From positions 14,332-78,331 of the forward strand of contig DATKML010000047.1 in NCBI GenBank assembly GCA_035541875.1: DNA of 64,000 bases. Direction: 5' to 3'. Positions within the stretch are counted from its first letter, which is position 1. The number at the start of each line of letters is the position of its first letter. The translations under genes were made by a program, and so were the position numbers. The notes under the pieces were generated by a model, which was given only the letters and a program-made list of their open reading frames with translations, was not told where the DNA came from and did no database searches. Shown here piece after piece: positions 1 through 8,325 of the stretch. This DNA is from JAJPHI01 sp035541875. Its GTDB lineage: Bacteria > Desulfobacterota > Binatia > Binatales > Binataceae.

Positions 1-1152
1 GATAACCAGCGCGACATCGACTTGCGGAAATTCCGAGTTCGCGTCTTCCATCTCGATCAGCCGGTCGTACGGGACATCGGCTTCGGCGAGCAGAACGTTC
101 ATATGACCCGGCATACGTCCGGCCACCGGATGGATTGCAAACTTTACATCGATGCCCTTCTTCGTGAGCGCGTCGTAAAACTCGCGGACCTTATGCTGCG
201 CTTGCGCGACCGCCATCCCGTAGCCCGGCACGACCATCACGGTCGCTGCCGCCTCGATAATCGCTGCGGCCTCTTCCGGCGTCGCGGAACGAACCGTGCC
301 AACCTCTTCGGTTTTGGCGGCGGACTCCTGTACCTGGCCGAAGGCGCCGAACAAGACGTTGGTGAACGACCGGTTCATTGCCTTGGACATGATCATCGAG
401 AGGATAAAGCCTGATGATCCGTCGAGCGCACCGGCAACGATCAGCAGCTTGCTCTTCACGACGAAGCCCATCGCAGCTGCCGAGAGACCCGCATAGGAAT
501 TGAGCAGCGAGATAACGGTGGGCATGTCGGCGCCGCCGATCGGGATAATCAGCAGTACGCCAAAAGCGAGCGGAATGAGAATCAGCAGAGGGAACAGCCA
601 GGTTGCACCCGGATGGGCCACCATGATCAGAGCGATAAGGATGGCCGAACCTAGAATCGAGAGATTAACCTTGTTCTGGCCCTCATATGTTATCGGACGT
701 TGCGGCAGAACCTCCTGCAATTTGCCGGCCGCCATGAGGCTCGCCGTAAAGGTGAGCGAGCCGAGGATAACCTCGATCGCCAACGCCGACATCACAAATG
801 CCGAGATATCGGGGGCTCGCAGATAGTATTCCGCCGTGCCGATAAGAGTAACAGCGAACGCACCGAAGGCGTGGCTCAATGCCGTTCGTTGCGGCACCGC
901 GGTCATCTGCACGAGCCCCAGCGGAATACCGATCAGCGCTCCGACGACCAGTCCGACAAAAATCCAGTGATAGGTGACGATCTGATGGTTGAGCAGGGTT
1001 GCGAGGATAGCGATAAGCATCCCAACTTCGCCCGCCAACACGCCGCGCCGTGCCGTAGTCGGTGAACTCAGCCATCGGAGCGAAAGGATAAAGAGCGAGA
1101 CCGCGATTACGTACGCGAACTCGATAAAAACATCAGTCCCCGTCCCTTCCAT
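1..1152 (-). CDS. pntB: NAD(P) transhydrogenase subunit beta (partial, C-terminus off window)
   Basis: The frame is open from an ATG at 1152 to the window edge, giving 384 residues of a family that is usually about 460. The N-terminal half is strongly hydrophobic (membrane domain II), with segments such as FAYVIAVSLFILSLRWL and VGALIGIPLGLVQMTAV. The last residues visible, INxx-like then FPQVDVALVI, belong to the NADP-binding domain III. The product is the inner-membrane subunit that couples hydride transfer from NADH to NADP with proton influx. Its ATG overlaps the TAA of the preceding pntAB gene by one base, so the two are translationally coupled in one operon. The last ~75 residues lie outside the window. 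Confidence 0.95.
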   Translation of the reverse strand, partial: MEGTGTDVFIEFAYVIAVSLFILSLRWLSSPTTARRGVLAGEVGMLIAILATLLNHQIVTYHWIFVGLVVGALIGIPLGLVQMTAVPQRTALSHAFGAFAVTLIGTAEYYLRAPDISAFVMSALAIEVILGSLTFTASLMAAGKLQEVLPQRPITYEGQNKVNLSILGSAILIALIMVAHPGATWLFPLLILIPLAFGVLLIIPIGGADMPTVISLLNSYAGLSAAAMGFVVKSKLLIVAGALDGSSGFILSMIMSKAMNRSFTNVLFGAFGQVQESAAKTEEVGTVRSATPEEAAAIIEAAATVMVVPGYGMAVAQAQHKVREFYDALTKKGIDVKFAIHPVAGRMPGHMNVLLAEADVPYDRLIEMEDANSEFPQVDVALVI

Positions 1153-1454
1153 TACTTCTTGCCTCCACCGCGGGGGCTGCTCTTGAACATCCGGAGCATG
1201 CGATCCGTGATCAAAAACCCGCCGACCACGTTGCTGGTGGCGCTGATAATCGCGAAGGTGCCGAGAAAAGTAGCCAACTTGGTATGGCCTTCGCCGACAA
1301 TCACGATTGCGCCGACAACTGCGATCGCGTCGAGCGCGTTAGTCAGCGACATCAGAGGCGTATGCAACAGCGGGGAGACACGGCGGATCACCTCAAAGCC
1401 GAGGAATCCCGCCAGTAAGAGCACATAGATGTTCGACCAAAGTTCGGAGCTCAT
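1152..1454 (-). CDS. pntAB: NAD(P) transhydrogenase subunit alpha, membrane part
   Basis: This 100-aa protein has three hydrophobic segments (about residues 7-23, 43-54 and 60-82) and matches the membrane-spanning tail of PntA as encoded separately in split transhydrogenases. The segment SPLLHTPLMSLTNALDAI is the conserved core of the family. It sits between the soluble alpha part (pntAA) and beta (pntB), in the usual order for three-subunit enzymes. An AAGGA ribosome-binding site precedes the ATG. It helps form the proton channel. Confidence 0.95.
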   Translation of the reverse strand: MSSELWSNIYVLLLAGFLGFEVIRRVSPLLHTPLMSLTNALDAIAVVGAIVIVGEGHTKLATFLGTFAIISATSNVVGGFLITDRMLRMFKSSPRGGGKK

Positions 1455-1507
1455 AACAATCCTTCCGGTAGAGTTATCAGTTCAGGGCTTATGCAGATGG
1501 CGTTGAT

Positions 1508-2650
1508 TCAGCTGGCACGCGCCCGCAGATTCACCACCTCACCACCCTCGGTAACCAGCGTCTCGCGGACGATCTCATCCTCGCGGTCGAGCGCGAGTGC
1601 GCCGTCCTTGATCAGATGAGGAATGAAGGTCGCAAGATTGCGCGCATACATTTGACTGGCGTGATATGGCACGGTCGCGGCGAAGTTGAAGGTCCCGACG
1701 ATCGTGACGCCATGTTCGACGATCGTTTTGTTGGGCTGAGTCAGTTCGCAATTGCCACCGCGCTCAGCCGCCAGATCGATAATCACCGAGCCGCGCGTCA
1801 TGCCTTTAACCATGTCAGCGGTGACGAGAATCGGGGCTTTCTGCCCGGGAACAACCGCCGTACTGATCACGACATCGCTCTCGGCGATAACCTTCGTGAG
1901 CACCTCGCGCTGGCGTTCCAGGAACGATTCGCTCTGCGCGGTCGCATAGCCACGAGCGTCCTGCGATTGACCCGCTTCCAGCGGCAGCTCGACGAAGCGT
2001 CCACCGACGCTGGCGATCTGTTCTTTGACGGCCGCACGGACGTCGTACGCGGAAACGACCGCGCCCAGTCGGCGGGCGGTTGCGATCGCTTGCAGACCTG
2101 CGACGCCGGCCCCGAGCACCAGGACACGCGCCGGAGTGATCGTGCCGGCCGCGGTTGTCAGCATCGGAAAGAAACGCGGCAGAAGATCGGCCGCTTCGAG
2201 GACCGCCTTGTAGCCGCAAACGGTCGCCATCGCGGAGAGCGCATCCATGCTCTGGCTGCGCGTGATTCGCGGCATCAACTCAATCGCGAACGCCGTCGCA
2301 CCGGTCGCAGCGATTTGCGCCACCGTCTCGGGTGATCCGAGCGGCCGCAGGAAGCCGATCAGCACCTGCCCCTTGCGCAACAAGGGTAGATCCTCCGCGC
2401 CGGTCTTGTCGTTGGCACCGTGGCAGAGCACCTGAGTGATTATGTCTGCCTTGGCGAAGACTTCTTCCCGCGACTCGGCTAGTCTGGCTCCCTTGGCCAC
2501 ATAAGCTTCGTCATCGTAACCGGCGGCAACTCCCGCGCCTTTTTGTAGCAAGATTTCGCAGCCGGCTTTCTGTAGCAGAGGCAGGGCGGCAGGCACGGTC
2601 GCCACCCGCCGTTCGCCCGGATAAGATTCCGTGGGTACGCCTACAATCAT
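1508..2650 (-). CDS. pntAA: NAD(P) transhydrogenase subunit alpha, soluble NAD-binding part
   Basis: The 380-aa product begins MIVGVPTESYPGERRVATVP, the typical start of PntA and alanine dehydrogenase proteins. It contains the Rossmann motif VLVLGAGVAGLQAIATARRLGA (about residues 176-197; GxGxxG present) and the conserved RQREVLTKVIAESDVVISTA segment. It lacks the C-terminal membrane domain, which is the separate gene downstream. This is domain I, which binds NAD(H) at the cytoplasmic face. It is the first gene of the pntAA-pntAB-pntB operon. The complex supplies NADPH for biosynthesis. Confidence 0.96.
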   Translation of the reverse strand: MIVGVPTESYPGERRVATVPAALPLLQKAGCEILLQKGAGVAAGYDDEAYVAKGARLAESREEVFAKADIITQVLCHGANDKTGAEDLPLLRKGQVLIGFLRPLGSPETVAQIAATGATAFAIELMPRITRSQSMDALSAMATVCGYKAVLEAADLLPRFFPMLTTAAGTITPARVLVLGAGVAGLQAIATARRLGAVVSAYDVRAAVKEQIASVGGRFVELPLEAGQSQDARGYATAQSESFLERQREVLTKVIAESDVVISTAVVPGQKAPILVTADMVKGMTRGSVIIDLAAERGGNCELTQPNKTIVEHGVTIVGTFNFAATVPYHASQMYARNLATFIPHLIKDGALALDREDEIVRETLVTEGGEVVNLRARAS

Positions 2651-3001
2651 AAGCGCTTAGCTTTCTCCTCCAACCGCCACCTGGACGCACAACTCCATCC
2701 ATCGTGAGCGAGAGTATCGAATAAGTCGACTGACTCCGATAGCCCAAGCCCATGAGCGAAGCGGAATTACCAAATTTCACGGTTCATCAGATTCGCAAAG
2801 ACGCCGGTCGTTTGGCAAATGAAAAATGAGCCACGAGGCTCGTGATCGTCCGTGTGCGGTTACCGTTTCGGCAGAATGAGCGCTTTAGGCAAGCGCAGGG
2901 AGAGCTTAGCTGCGCTTAGCCTCGACTGTGCGGTGAAGCGACTGTGGAGATCTTCTGTGGATGGTGCGCCGCCCTCAGACGGCGCACCTGTTAGGTATTC
3001 G
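2651..3001. other. 351-bp intergenic gap upstream of pnt operon
   Basis: No convincing gene lies here; reading frames across it are shadows. It must hold the promoter of the pnt operon (minus strand). A GGAGGAG stretch lies about 14 bases before the pntAA ATG. A 9-bp hairpin at 2963-2988 is listed separately. Confidence 0.5.
2963..2988 (-). terminator. Hairpin downstream of first 122-aa gene
   Basis: GGTGCGCCG (2963-2971) pairs perfectly with CGGCGCACC (2980-2988) around an 8-base loop. It lies 14 bases beyond the stop of the minus-strand gene at 3002-3370. No T-tract follows on either strand, so termination is plausible but not proven. Confidence 0.4.
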
Positions 3002-3370
3002 TCAGGCCGCCTCGTACTGCTTGCCGGTCCAACTGCGCGTAGCGAGGTCTATTTCACCTTCGGCTATCCGCCGGTCGCCAGTCGATCGATTAATGATTCC
3101 TGTCGTGCGCCATCGATGGATGCCGATAGCCTCGGCCTGGCCCTGTCCGGTTGTGCTGAAGGTTTCTCCGTCGTCTCGGAACACGAAACCGACCAAACTA
3201 AAAGTTCCGCTACGGCCTCCCACGAACTCTACAGTCAAAACGACCGTTCCAACGCTCGAGAGGGTGCCTTCGAAATTGCACTTACGAATCGTACTGCCCG
3301 CGGGACCAGGGCAAACTGTGATCGTTGTGCACTTGAGCGAGAATTCACCAACTTGCTTTCCCTTGTTCAT
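3002..3370 (-). CDS. Conserved hypothetical protein, tandem paralogue A
   Basis: The protein has 122 aa, no signal peptide and no membrane segment. It is about half identical, without gaps, to the 122-aa product of the next gene upstream (3413-3781). Shared blocks are MNKGK at the start, PGPxGST, SGTF, DGET, WRTxGI, RSTG and the ending ExDLATRxW. The many short hydrophobic/polar alternations and glycines suggest a small all-beta barrel. Family not recognised. The 42-bp spacing and shared strand suggest an operon produced by tandem duplication. Confidence 0.75.
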   Translation of the reverse strand: MNKGKQVGEFSLKCTTITVCPGPAGSTIRKCNFEGTLSSVGTVVLTVEFVGGRSGTFSLVGFVFRDDGETFSTTGQGQAEAIGIHRWRTTGIINRSTGDRRIAEGEIDLATRSWTGKQYEAA

Positions 3371-3412
3371 GAGATTTTCCTCATTGCCGATGGGCGATTG
3401 AGAAGATCTGCC

Positions 3413-3781
3413 TTAAGCCTTCTCGCAGTGCCTGACGGTCCAGGTCCGTGTGGCTAGATCCATTTCCCCTTCGATGATGGGTGTCTCACCCGTGGAACGT
3501 TCCAGTATCCCGTTAGTGCGCCAGTGATTGGTACCGGTCTTCTCATATTGACCAGTCGCTGTGCCGCTGACAGTTTCTCCGTCTTCGCCAAATGAGTATC
3601 CGTGAGCGATAAAAGTGCCGCTGTGCCGCCCGGCAAACGAAGCGGTTACAACCGTCTTGCCGAGCCCAGGAGCCGAGCCTTCATAATTGCCCGTTAGCAT
3701 CGTACTCCCGCCCGGTCCAGGACTGACCGCTATAGTCGCACACTTCAGCGCGGTTTCCTCAATTACCTTTCCCTTGTTCAT
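3413..3781 (-). CDS. Conserved hypothetical protein, tandem paralogue B
   Basis: This 122-aa protein is the same length as its downstream neighbour and collinear with it. Common motifs are SPGPGGST, SGTF, DGETVSGTATGQYE, HWRTNGILERSTGE and EMDLATRTW. The two copies differ mostly in the N-terminal third after MNKGK and in loops, so both seem to be under coding constraint. No catalytic signature can be named. It is probably a cytoplasmic small beta-barrel protein; the function is unknown. Confidence 0.75.
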   Translation of the reverse strand: MNKGKVIEETALKCATIAVSPGPGGSTMLTGNYEGSAPGLGKTVVTASFAGRHSGTFIAHGYSFGEDGETVSGTATGQYEKTGTNHWRTNGILERSTGETPIIEGEMDLATRTWTVRHCEKA

Positions 3782-3862
3782 CAGAAGCCTCCGAGTTCTC
3801 TGCGAACCGTCGTTTCCCCAAAACGCCAGGGCTTTGTGAGCTGATGAACGGCTCGGATGTCG

Positions 3863-4165
3863 TTACGCCCCAGCGGCCTTCGCCGCCGTGATGGCTTCTT
3901 CCCAAGTCGCGATCGGATGCACCCGCACTTTAGGGACAAGGCCCGCATTGTAGAGTTGAATCCGGGCCGCGAATGATTTGTGTAGATCCGGATTGTCGAC
4001 TACCAACCACAACTTGGGCGACTCATACGAAACCCACGGTCCAGCGATCAGCTTCGCGTTTGGCGTACCGCCCGCCTTTATCACCTGCTCAACACGTTCC
4101 ATAATTGCGGCGTTCTTCTCCGGAGTCGACGCGTCGACGTCCATTTCTAATAGATACAGTCCCAT
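3863..4165 (-). CDS. Small alpha/beta (dimeric-barrel-like) hypothetical protein
   Basis: The 100-aa product begins MGLYLLEMDVDASTPEKNAA and alternates strands and helices: a strand at 2-9, a helix around 14-30, then WVSYESPKLWLVVDNPDL and a C-terminal helix EEAITAAKAAGA. This resembles small ferredoxin-like dimeric barrel proteins such as DUF3303, but no active-site signature is visible. A GGAGGGAGGG purine stretch upstream of the ATG is a strong ribosome-binding site. Confidence 0.7.
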   Translation of the reverse strand: MGLYLLEMDVDASTPEKNAAIMERVEQVIKAGGTPNAKLIAGPWVSYESPKLWLVVDNPDLHKSFAARIQLYNAGLVPKVRVHPIATWEEAITAAKAAGA

Positions 4166-4217
4166 TCCCTCCCTCCTTGTCCTATACGGACTGGCAAGAC
4201 GTAACTAAGACGCATCC

Positions 4218-4241
4218 AAGCAGTAGCGATAGCTACTGCTT
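4218..4241. repeat. Perfect 10-bp inverted repeat with GATA loop
   Basis: AAGCAGTAGC (4218-4227) pairs with GCTACTGCTT (4232-4241) around GATA. It lies between the divergent minus gene at 3863-4165 and the plus lipoprotein gene, so it may act as an operator or 5'-leader hairpin. No T-run of terminator quality follows. Confidence 0.5.
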
Positions 4242-4411
4242 TGTGACCGAAGCTTTGGGCATAACCACTAGTTGTCAGAACTTCTTATAAAAGTTTTGCT
4301 TCGCCTGTCAAACCAAGAAGACAGACTCTTGTAACTCAGGGCTGGATCGCCCCCTCGATAGCTTTCTTAAGGTTGCTTGCACCGCCTCGACTGACGGGCA
4401 AGACTCTTCCG

Positions 4412-5170
4412 ATGACTATGACGTCTTACTCAACAAAGCCTTTATCTATGACGCGAGCGCTCTGCGGATGTGCGATCCTGTGCGCGTTTCTGAGCGGATG
4501 CGCCAGCACGCAGGTAGTTAATCAATCGCCGCCACGGCCGTCGGCACAGCAACAGGCAATCCCGCGGCCCAATCAGATTTGGGTCTATAGCTTCATCGCT
4601 ACGCCAAGCGACGTACCCAGCGATTCATCAATCGCGGGAGCAATGTCTCCGCCCACGCAGGCGATGACGCCTGAGCAGATCGAGGAGGGTCACAAGCTCG
4701 GTGCGATGATAGCTGAGCGTTTGGTAACGGATATCCAGGAGACCGGATTACCTGCCGCCAAGGCCGACTCCGGAACGATGCCGCAGGTCGGCGACGGTGT
4801 GATCCGCGGCTATCTCGTTTCGGTCGATACCGGCAGTGCCGTACAGCGCTTCACGATCGGTTTCGGCGCGGGCAAGGCTGAGCTCGATACGGTCGTCGAA
4901 GGTTACATCATGACGCCGAATGGCCTGCGCAAACTCGGCTCGGGAACGCTGAGTTCAACCGGCAACAAGACGCCCGGCGTAGTAGCACCTGCGGCTGTAG
5001 CGCTCGCGACCGGGAATCCGATCGGTCTGATCGTCGTCGGCGGAGCCAAGCTCTATGGCGAAGCGAGCGGACGCAGCGGTATCGAGGGTCGTGCCGACGC
5101 CACCGCAGATGCGATCGCCGAGCAACTCAAGATCCGCTTTCAGGATCGCGGCTGGCTCGCCGCGGACTAG
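4412..5170 (+). CDS. DUF4410-type outer-membrane lipoprotein
   Basis: The protein has a lipoprotein signal with lipobox LSGC followed by AS, then an IWVYSFIATPSDVP segment, a helical EEGHKLGAMIAERLVTDIQ and the repeated GYLVSVDTG / FTIGFGAGKAELDTVVEGY strands. These are features of the DUF4410 family. It is predicted to be attached to the outer membrane. Function in the family is unknown. Start choice is open: in-frame TTG 4373, ATG 4412, ATG 4418 and ATG 4448 all precede the lipobox, and none has a strong ribosome-binding site. The shortest gives the most typical signal length. Confidence 0.75.
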   Translation: MTMTSYSTKPLSMTRALCGCAILCAFLSGCASTQVVNQSPPRPSAQQQAIPRPNQIWVYSFIATPSDVPSDSSIAGAMSPPTQAMTPEQIEEGHKLGAMIAERLVTDIQETGLPAAKADSGTMPQVGDGVIRGYLVSVDTGSAVQRFTIGFGAGKAELDTVVEGYIMTPNGLRKLGSGTLSSTGNKTPGVVAPAAVALATGNPIGLIVVGGAKLYGEASGRSGIEGRADATADAIAEQLKIRFQDRGWLAAD

Positions 5171-5182
5171 GGTCTGCGCGTG

Positions 5183-6088
5183 ATGCTCTACCGTGTCGCC
5201 ATCGCCGCCTTCGCGATCGTTATCGCTTCCGCGGCGTCGGTCTTTGCGTGGGGCGACGATGGCCACCGGATCGTCGCTTATATTGCGGCGGCGCATCTGG
5301 ATGCGCCGGCCCAACGAGCGGTAGCGAAGATTCTGGGCGCCGATCCCTCGAACGCCGGTGCCGTCGCAGACGCGATGGCGGAAGCATCGACGCGTCCCGA
5401 TTCGGACTTTCGGCCTCGCGATCCTTCGACCGGCCGCTGGCACTTCGTCGATTTGTGTTTGCAGGATACGGAAGCTGCGATTCCTCATCGCTGTAACGGT
5501 CGTTGCGTCACGGCGAAGATCGATGAATACGAGGAGCGGCTACGCACTGATCATTACGATAAGTGGGGCGCCGACGGTGATCTCGCATTCCTGATCCATC
5601 TGGTCGGCGATATCCATCAGCCGATGCATGCTGCGACCAACGCCGATAAAGGCGGCAACTGCGTGAAGGCCGACTCCGGCGACGGCAACCTTCATCGCGC
5701 CTGGGATGTGACCTTCGTCGAAGAACTGGAAGATAAACTGCATACCCGCAGCGGCCCCGATCGTGCGCGTCGCACCGCAGCCGCGCTCGATAGTCAGTAC
5801 CAAGCGAATCCACCGCGCCAGCACCTGACGTGGAAATCGGGAGGCGCCAACGATGTAGCGTGGGAGTCTTCGATGCTCGCGCGAGACCAGGTCTACGGCG
5901 CCCTCACGCTTAAACCCGAAGCCTGCGACTCGGAAATAAAGAGCTGTACGGATGCGCCCCTCGATGTGCGCAGCGAAACGCTCGAATTCAGCCCGGCTTA
6001 TGTTAACGAAGCCGCCTCGATCGCTGGGCAGCAACTCTATATCGCCGGGATGCGCCTCGCGTCGCTGCTCAATCAGATCTGGCGATAA
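5183..6088 (+). CDS. Secreted S1/P1-type nuclease
   Basis: A signal peptide ends in SVFA, directly before WGDDGHRIVAYIAAAHL. In this family the mature protein starts with Trp, whose amino group ligates zinc. Further zinc-ligand motifs are WHFVDLCL, DLAFLIHLVGDIHQPMHAA and GNLHRAWD. The enzyme is predicted to be a periplasmic or secreted single-strand nuclease/3'-nucleotidase with three zinc ions. The length of about 300 aa is typical. GTG at 5180 directly precedes ATG 5183; ATG is preferred. It follows the DUF4410 lipoprotein by 12 bases, so co-transcription is likely. Confidence 0.93.
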   Translation: MLYRVAIAAFAIVIASAASVFAWGDDGHRIVAYIAAAHLDAPAQRAVAKILGADPSNAGAVADAMAEASTRPDSDFRPRDPSTGRWHFVDLCLQDTEAAIPHRCNGRCVTAKIDEYEERLRTDHYDKWGADGDLAFLIHLVGDIHQPMHAATNADKGGNCVKADSGDGNLHRAWDVTFVEELEDKLHTRSGPDRARRTAAALDSQYQANPPRQHLTWKSGGANDVAWESSMLARDQVYGALTLKPEACDSEIKSCTDAPLDVRSETLEFSPAYVNEAASIAGQQLYIAGMRLASLLNQIWR

Positions 6089-6248
6089 TTTTTTTCGCAA
6101 CCCGACCGCGCGAGGTAACTTCGCGCCCCAAATGACACAAGGATTCAGTAGTAGAGATCACCGCTGATAAGGATCGCTCGCTCGGTCTCTGGAGACACGC
6201 ATCTCGTGGCAGCCGCGATCCGTCGGCGTGCAAATCGCGAGGTGTGTG

Positions 6249-6470
6249 ATGAGATTTTTCATTGCTCTCACGCTGCTGGGTCTTATCGGATGCGCCAATC
6301 TCTCGTCAGCCGACCTGAAGCCGGCCGATGCCGCACAAACCACGGCACCACCTGATGCAAGTACCATCGGCAAACCCAAACAGTGGTTTACGACTGATAC
6401 ACCGGAAACGCTGCCTAAAGATAAGCTCGATAAGATGACTCTCACCGGTGGCGGCTTTGCCGGCTACTAG
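6249..6470 (+). CDS. Small lipoprotein
   Basis: The 73-aa product begins MRFFIALTLLGLIGCANLSS, a short typical lipoprotein signal with LIGC lipobox. GAGGTGTG just upstream supports this ATG over an in-frame alternative codon at 6228. The mature part is Pro/Thr/Lys-rich and ends MTLTGGGFAGY. No known domain was recognised. It is probably a periplasm-facing outer-membrane lipoprotein. Confidence 0.7.
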   Translation: MRFFIALTLLGLIGCANLSSADLKPADAAQTTAPPDASTIGKPKQWFTTDTPETLPKDKLDKMTLTGGGFAGY

Positions 6471-6486
6471 CCGTCCTGGCTTGAGC

Positions 6487-7101
6487 TTATTTCGCGAGAT
6501 GCGCCAGCTGCGGCCCGAGCTTATCGACCAGCGTGCGACGCTGACTGATACGCGCGGCTTCCTCGTCGCTTAGCTCGGCCAGATAACGCCCTCGCTCCGG
6601 CAGAACGATCACAGAACGATAGGGAAAGCCTTTGCGAATTTCGGGATAACATCGTTCAGGCACGATCCCGTCGAGCGTCGCTTCGACAACTTCCTCGTGG
6701 ACACCGGTCGCGTCGCGATAGACCAATGCCGCCGCAGCGCGAAGTCGCGCCGTCCGGTTGGCCTGCGGAACACCCTCCATCCGGCGAATAATCTCACGCG
6801 CCAGCAAAGCATCATCGGGATTGGCAACGCCGAGCCATCGATGGGATTTCACACCCGGTGCGCCATCCAGAGCGTCGACCTCGAAACCACCGTCATCAGC
6901 CAAGGTCGGGATACCTGCGAGTTCGAAATAGAAACGCGCCTTGATGGAAGCGTTGGCGGCAAAGGTGGTGGCGTCTTCGGGAGCCTCCGCCGTGATTTGC
7001 CGATCGCGCAGCGACAGGACCTTGAGATCGAAAGCGCGCAGCAGCAACTGATACTCGGCAAGCTTGGCCGGATTCGTCGTCGCGATCAGCAGTTCTTTCA
7101 T
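6487..7101 (-). CDS. rdgB: Non-canonical purine NTP pyrophosphatase (RdgB/HAM1 family)
   Basis: The 204-aa protein starts MKELLIATTNPAKLAEYQ, the substrate-binding TxNxxK motif of the Ham1 fold. The metal-binding loop reads LADDGGFEVDALDGAPGVKS, where most family members have ADDSGL and SAR. It removes dITP/XTP from nucleotide pools by cleaving NTP to NMP plus PPi. The changed loop residues mark a divergent branch. It lies immediately downstream of ddl on the same strand. Confidence 0.88.
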   Translation of the reverse strand: MKELLIATTNPAKLAEYQLLLRAFDLKVLSLRDRQITAEAPEDATTFAANASIKARFYFELAGIPTLADDGGFEVDALDGAPGVKSHRWLGVANPDDALLAREIIRRMEGVPQANRTARLRAAAALVYRDATGVHEEVVEATLDGIVPERCYPEIRKGFPYRSVIVLPERGRYLAELSDEEAARISQRRTLVDKLGPQLAHLAK

Positions 7102-7120
7102 CGCAATACTCAGTGAGTGT

Positions 7121-8281
7121 TCAGGCTCGGGGAACGTAAGTATAGCTCAGCTTGCTGCGCGTGCGATGGTCCGCGATCGCGAGATCAATCAGTCGCTCGA
7201 CCAGCTTCTCCAGCGGAATACCACTCGCCGCCCACATCTTGGGATACATACTGATCGCGGTGAAGCCGGGAATCGTGTTCACTTCGTTCACGTAAAGCTG
7301 TTTCAGGTCGTTGCTTGCCAGAAAATCGACTCGCGCCATCCCGCGCAGCGACAGGACCTTGAAAGCGGCGACCGAGATTTCCCGGATACGCGTCGCCAGT
7401 TTGGCCGGGATATCCGCTGGAATTCGCGTCTCCGATCCTTCGGGATCGACGTACTTGGATTCGTAGCTGTAGAAATCATGGCCACCCTTCACAAGCACCT
7501 CGCCGGGGACCGAGGCCTCCGGGCGCTCATTGCCGAGCACCGCGCACTCGAACTCTCGTCCGGCGCACGACTCTTCGATGAGAACCTTCTGGTCGTATTG
7601 GAAGGCATCGTCGATCGCGGCCTTGAGCTGAGCGGGTTTGGCGACACGCGCGATCCCAATCGACGAACCGAGCGCGTTGGGCTTTACGAAAACCGGATAG
7701 CCGAGTTCGGCAGCTTGGCGACTCGCCAGCTTCGGCGCATCCTCCAGTTCGACTCGTGTAATCGAGCAGTAGCGCACGACCGGGATATTCGCATCGCGAA
7801 GCAAGCACTTCTGCACATCCTTATCCATCCCGATCGCCGAACCTAACACCCCTGAGCCGACGTAAGGGATGCCCGTCAGGTCGAGTAAGCCCTGGACGGT
7901 ACCATCTTCGCCGTAAGTGCCGTGCAGCACAGGGAAGATGACATCGAGCTTACCCGACAGAGCAGTTTTCGATCGCCGCTTCGCGCTCCCGTAAGCGGAT
8001 TCAATCGGAATCAGTGTTTGATGACCCGGATAGGGAGGCAGCGCAACAGCGTCCCCACCGCGACTCAAAGAGCGCAGTTGCGGAGTAGCTTTGCGCAATT
8101 GCTCGATCGCATCGTTGCGCAGATACCAGCGTCCATCACGAGCGATTCCGATCGGAACCACCTCGTAGCGCGCTGGATTCAGCGCGGAGATCACTGTTAG
8201 CGCTGATCGTAAGGAGACTTCGTGCTCACCGGACCTTCCGCCGAACAGCACCCCAACCCTGAGCTTCTTCCCGCGTGGCAT
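7121..8281 (-). CDS. ddl: D-alanine--D-alanine ligase
   Basis: The 386-aa ATP-grasp ligase starts MPRGKKLRVGVLFGGRSGEH. The frame is open further upstream to 8569, but that extension is Arg/Ser-rich and unlike the family. Signatures: HGTYGEDGTVQGLLDLTG, YVGSGVLGSAIGMDKD, VKPNALGSSIGIARV, MARVDFLAS and VNEVNTIPGFTAISMYPKMW. These contain the ATP, Mg and substrate residues. It makes the D-Ala-D-Ala dipeptide for peptidoglycan. It is followed by rdgB after 19 bases, probably in one transcript. Confidence 0.96.
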   Translation of the reverse strand: MPRGKKLRVGVLFGGRSGEHEVSLRSALTVISALNPARYEVVPIGIARDGRWYLRNDAIEQLRKATPQLRSLSRGGDAVALPPYPGHQTLIPIESAYGSAKRRSKTALSGKLDVIFPVLHGTYGEDGTVQGLLDLTGIPYVGSGVLGSAIGMDKDVQKCLLRDANIPVVRYCSITRVELEDAPKLASRQAAELGYPVFVKPNALGSSIGIARVAKPAQLKAAIDDAFQYDQKVLIEESCAGREFECAVLGNERPEASVPGEVLVKGGHDFYSYESKYVDPEGSETRIPADIPAKLATRIREISVAAFKVLSLRGMARVDFLASNDLKQLYVNEVNTIPGFTAISMYPKMWAASGIPLEKLVERLIDLAIADHRTRSKLSYTYVPRA

Positions 8282-8325
8282 CCGCAGGATTGTGCCACGA
8301 CCGGAGCGTCCGTTCGAGATCGCAC

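Noticed and set aside
2852..3457. Plus-strand frame of 201 codons over the tandem 122-aa genes
   Set aside because: The minus-strand paralogues are conserved with each other, which a shadow frame would not explain; this frame has no motif.
7064..7846. Plus-strand open frame of 260 codons
   Set aside because: It is antisense to rdgB/ddl, whose frames carry clear ATP-grasp and Ham1 motifs; its own product is Arg/His-rich without any family pattern.
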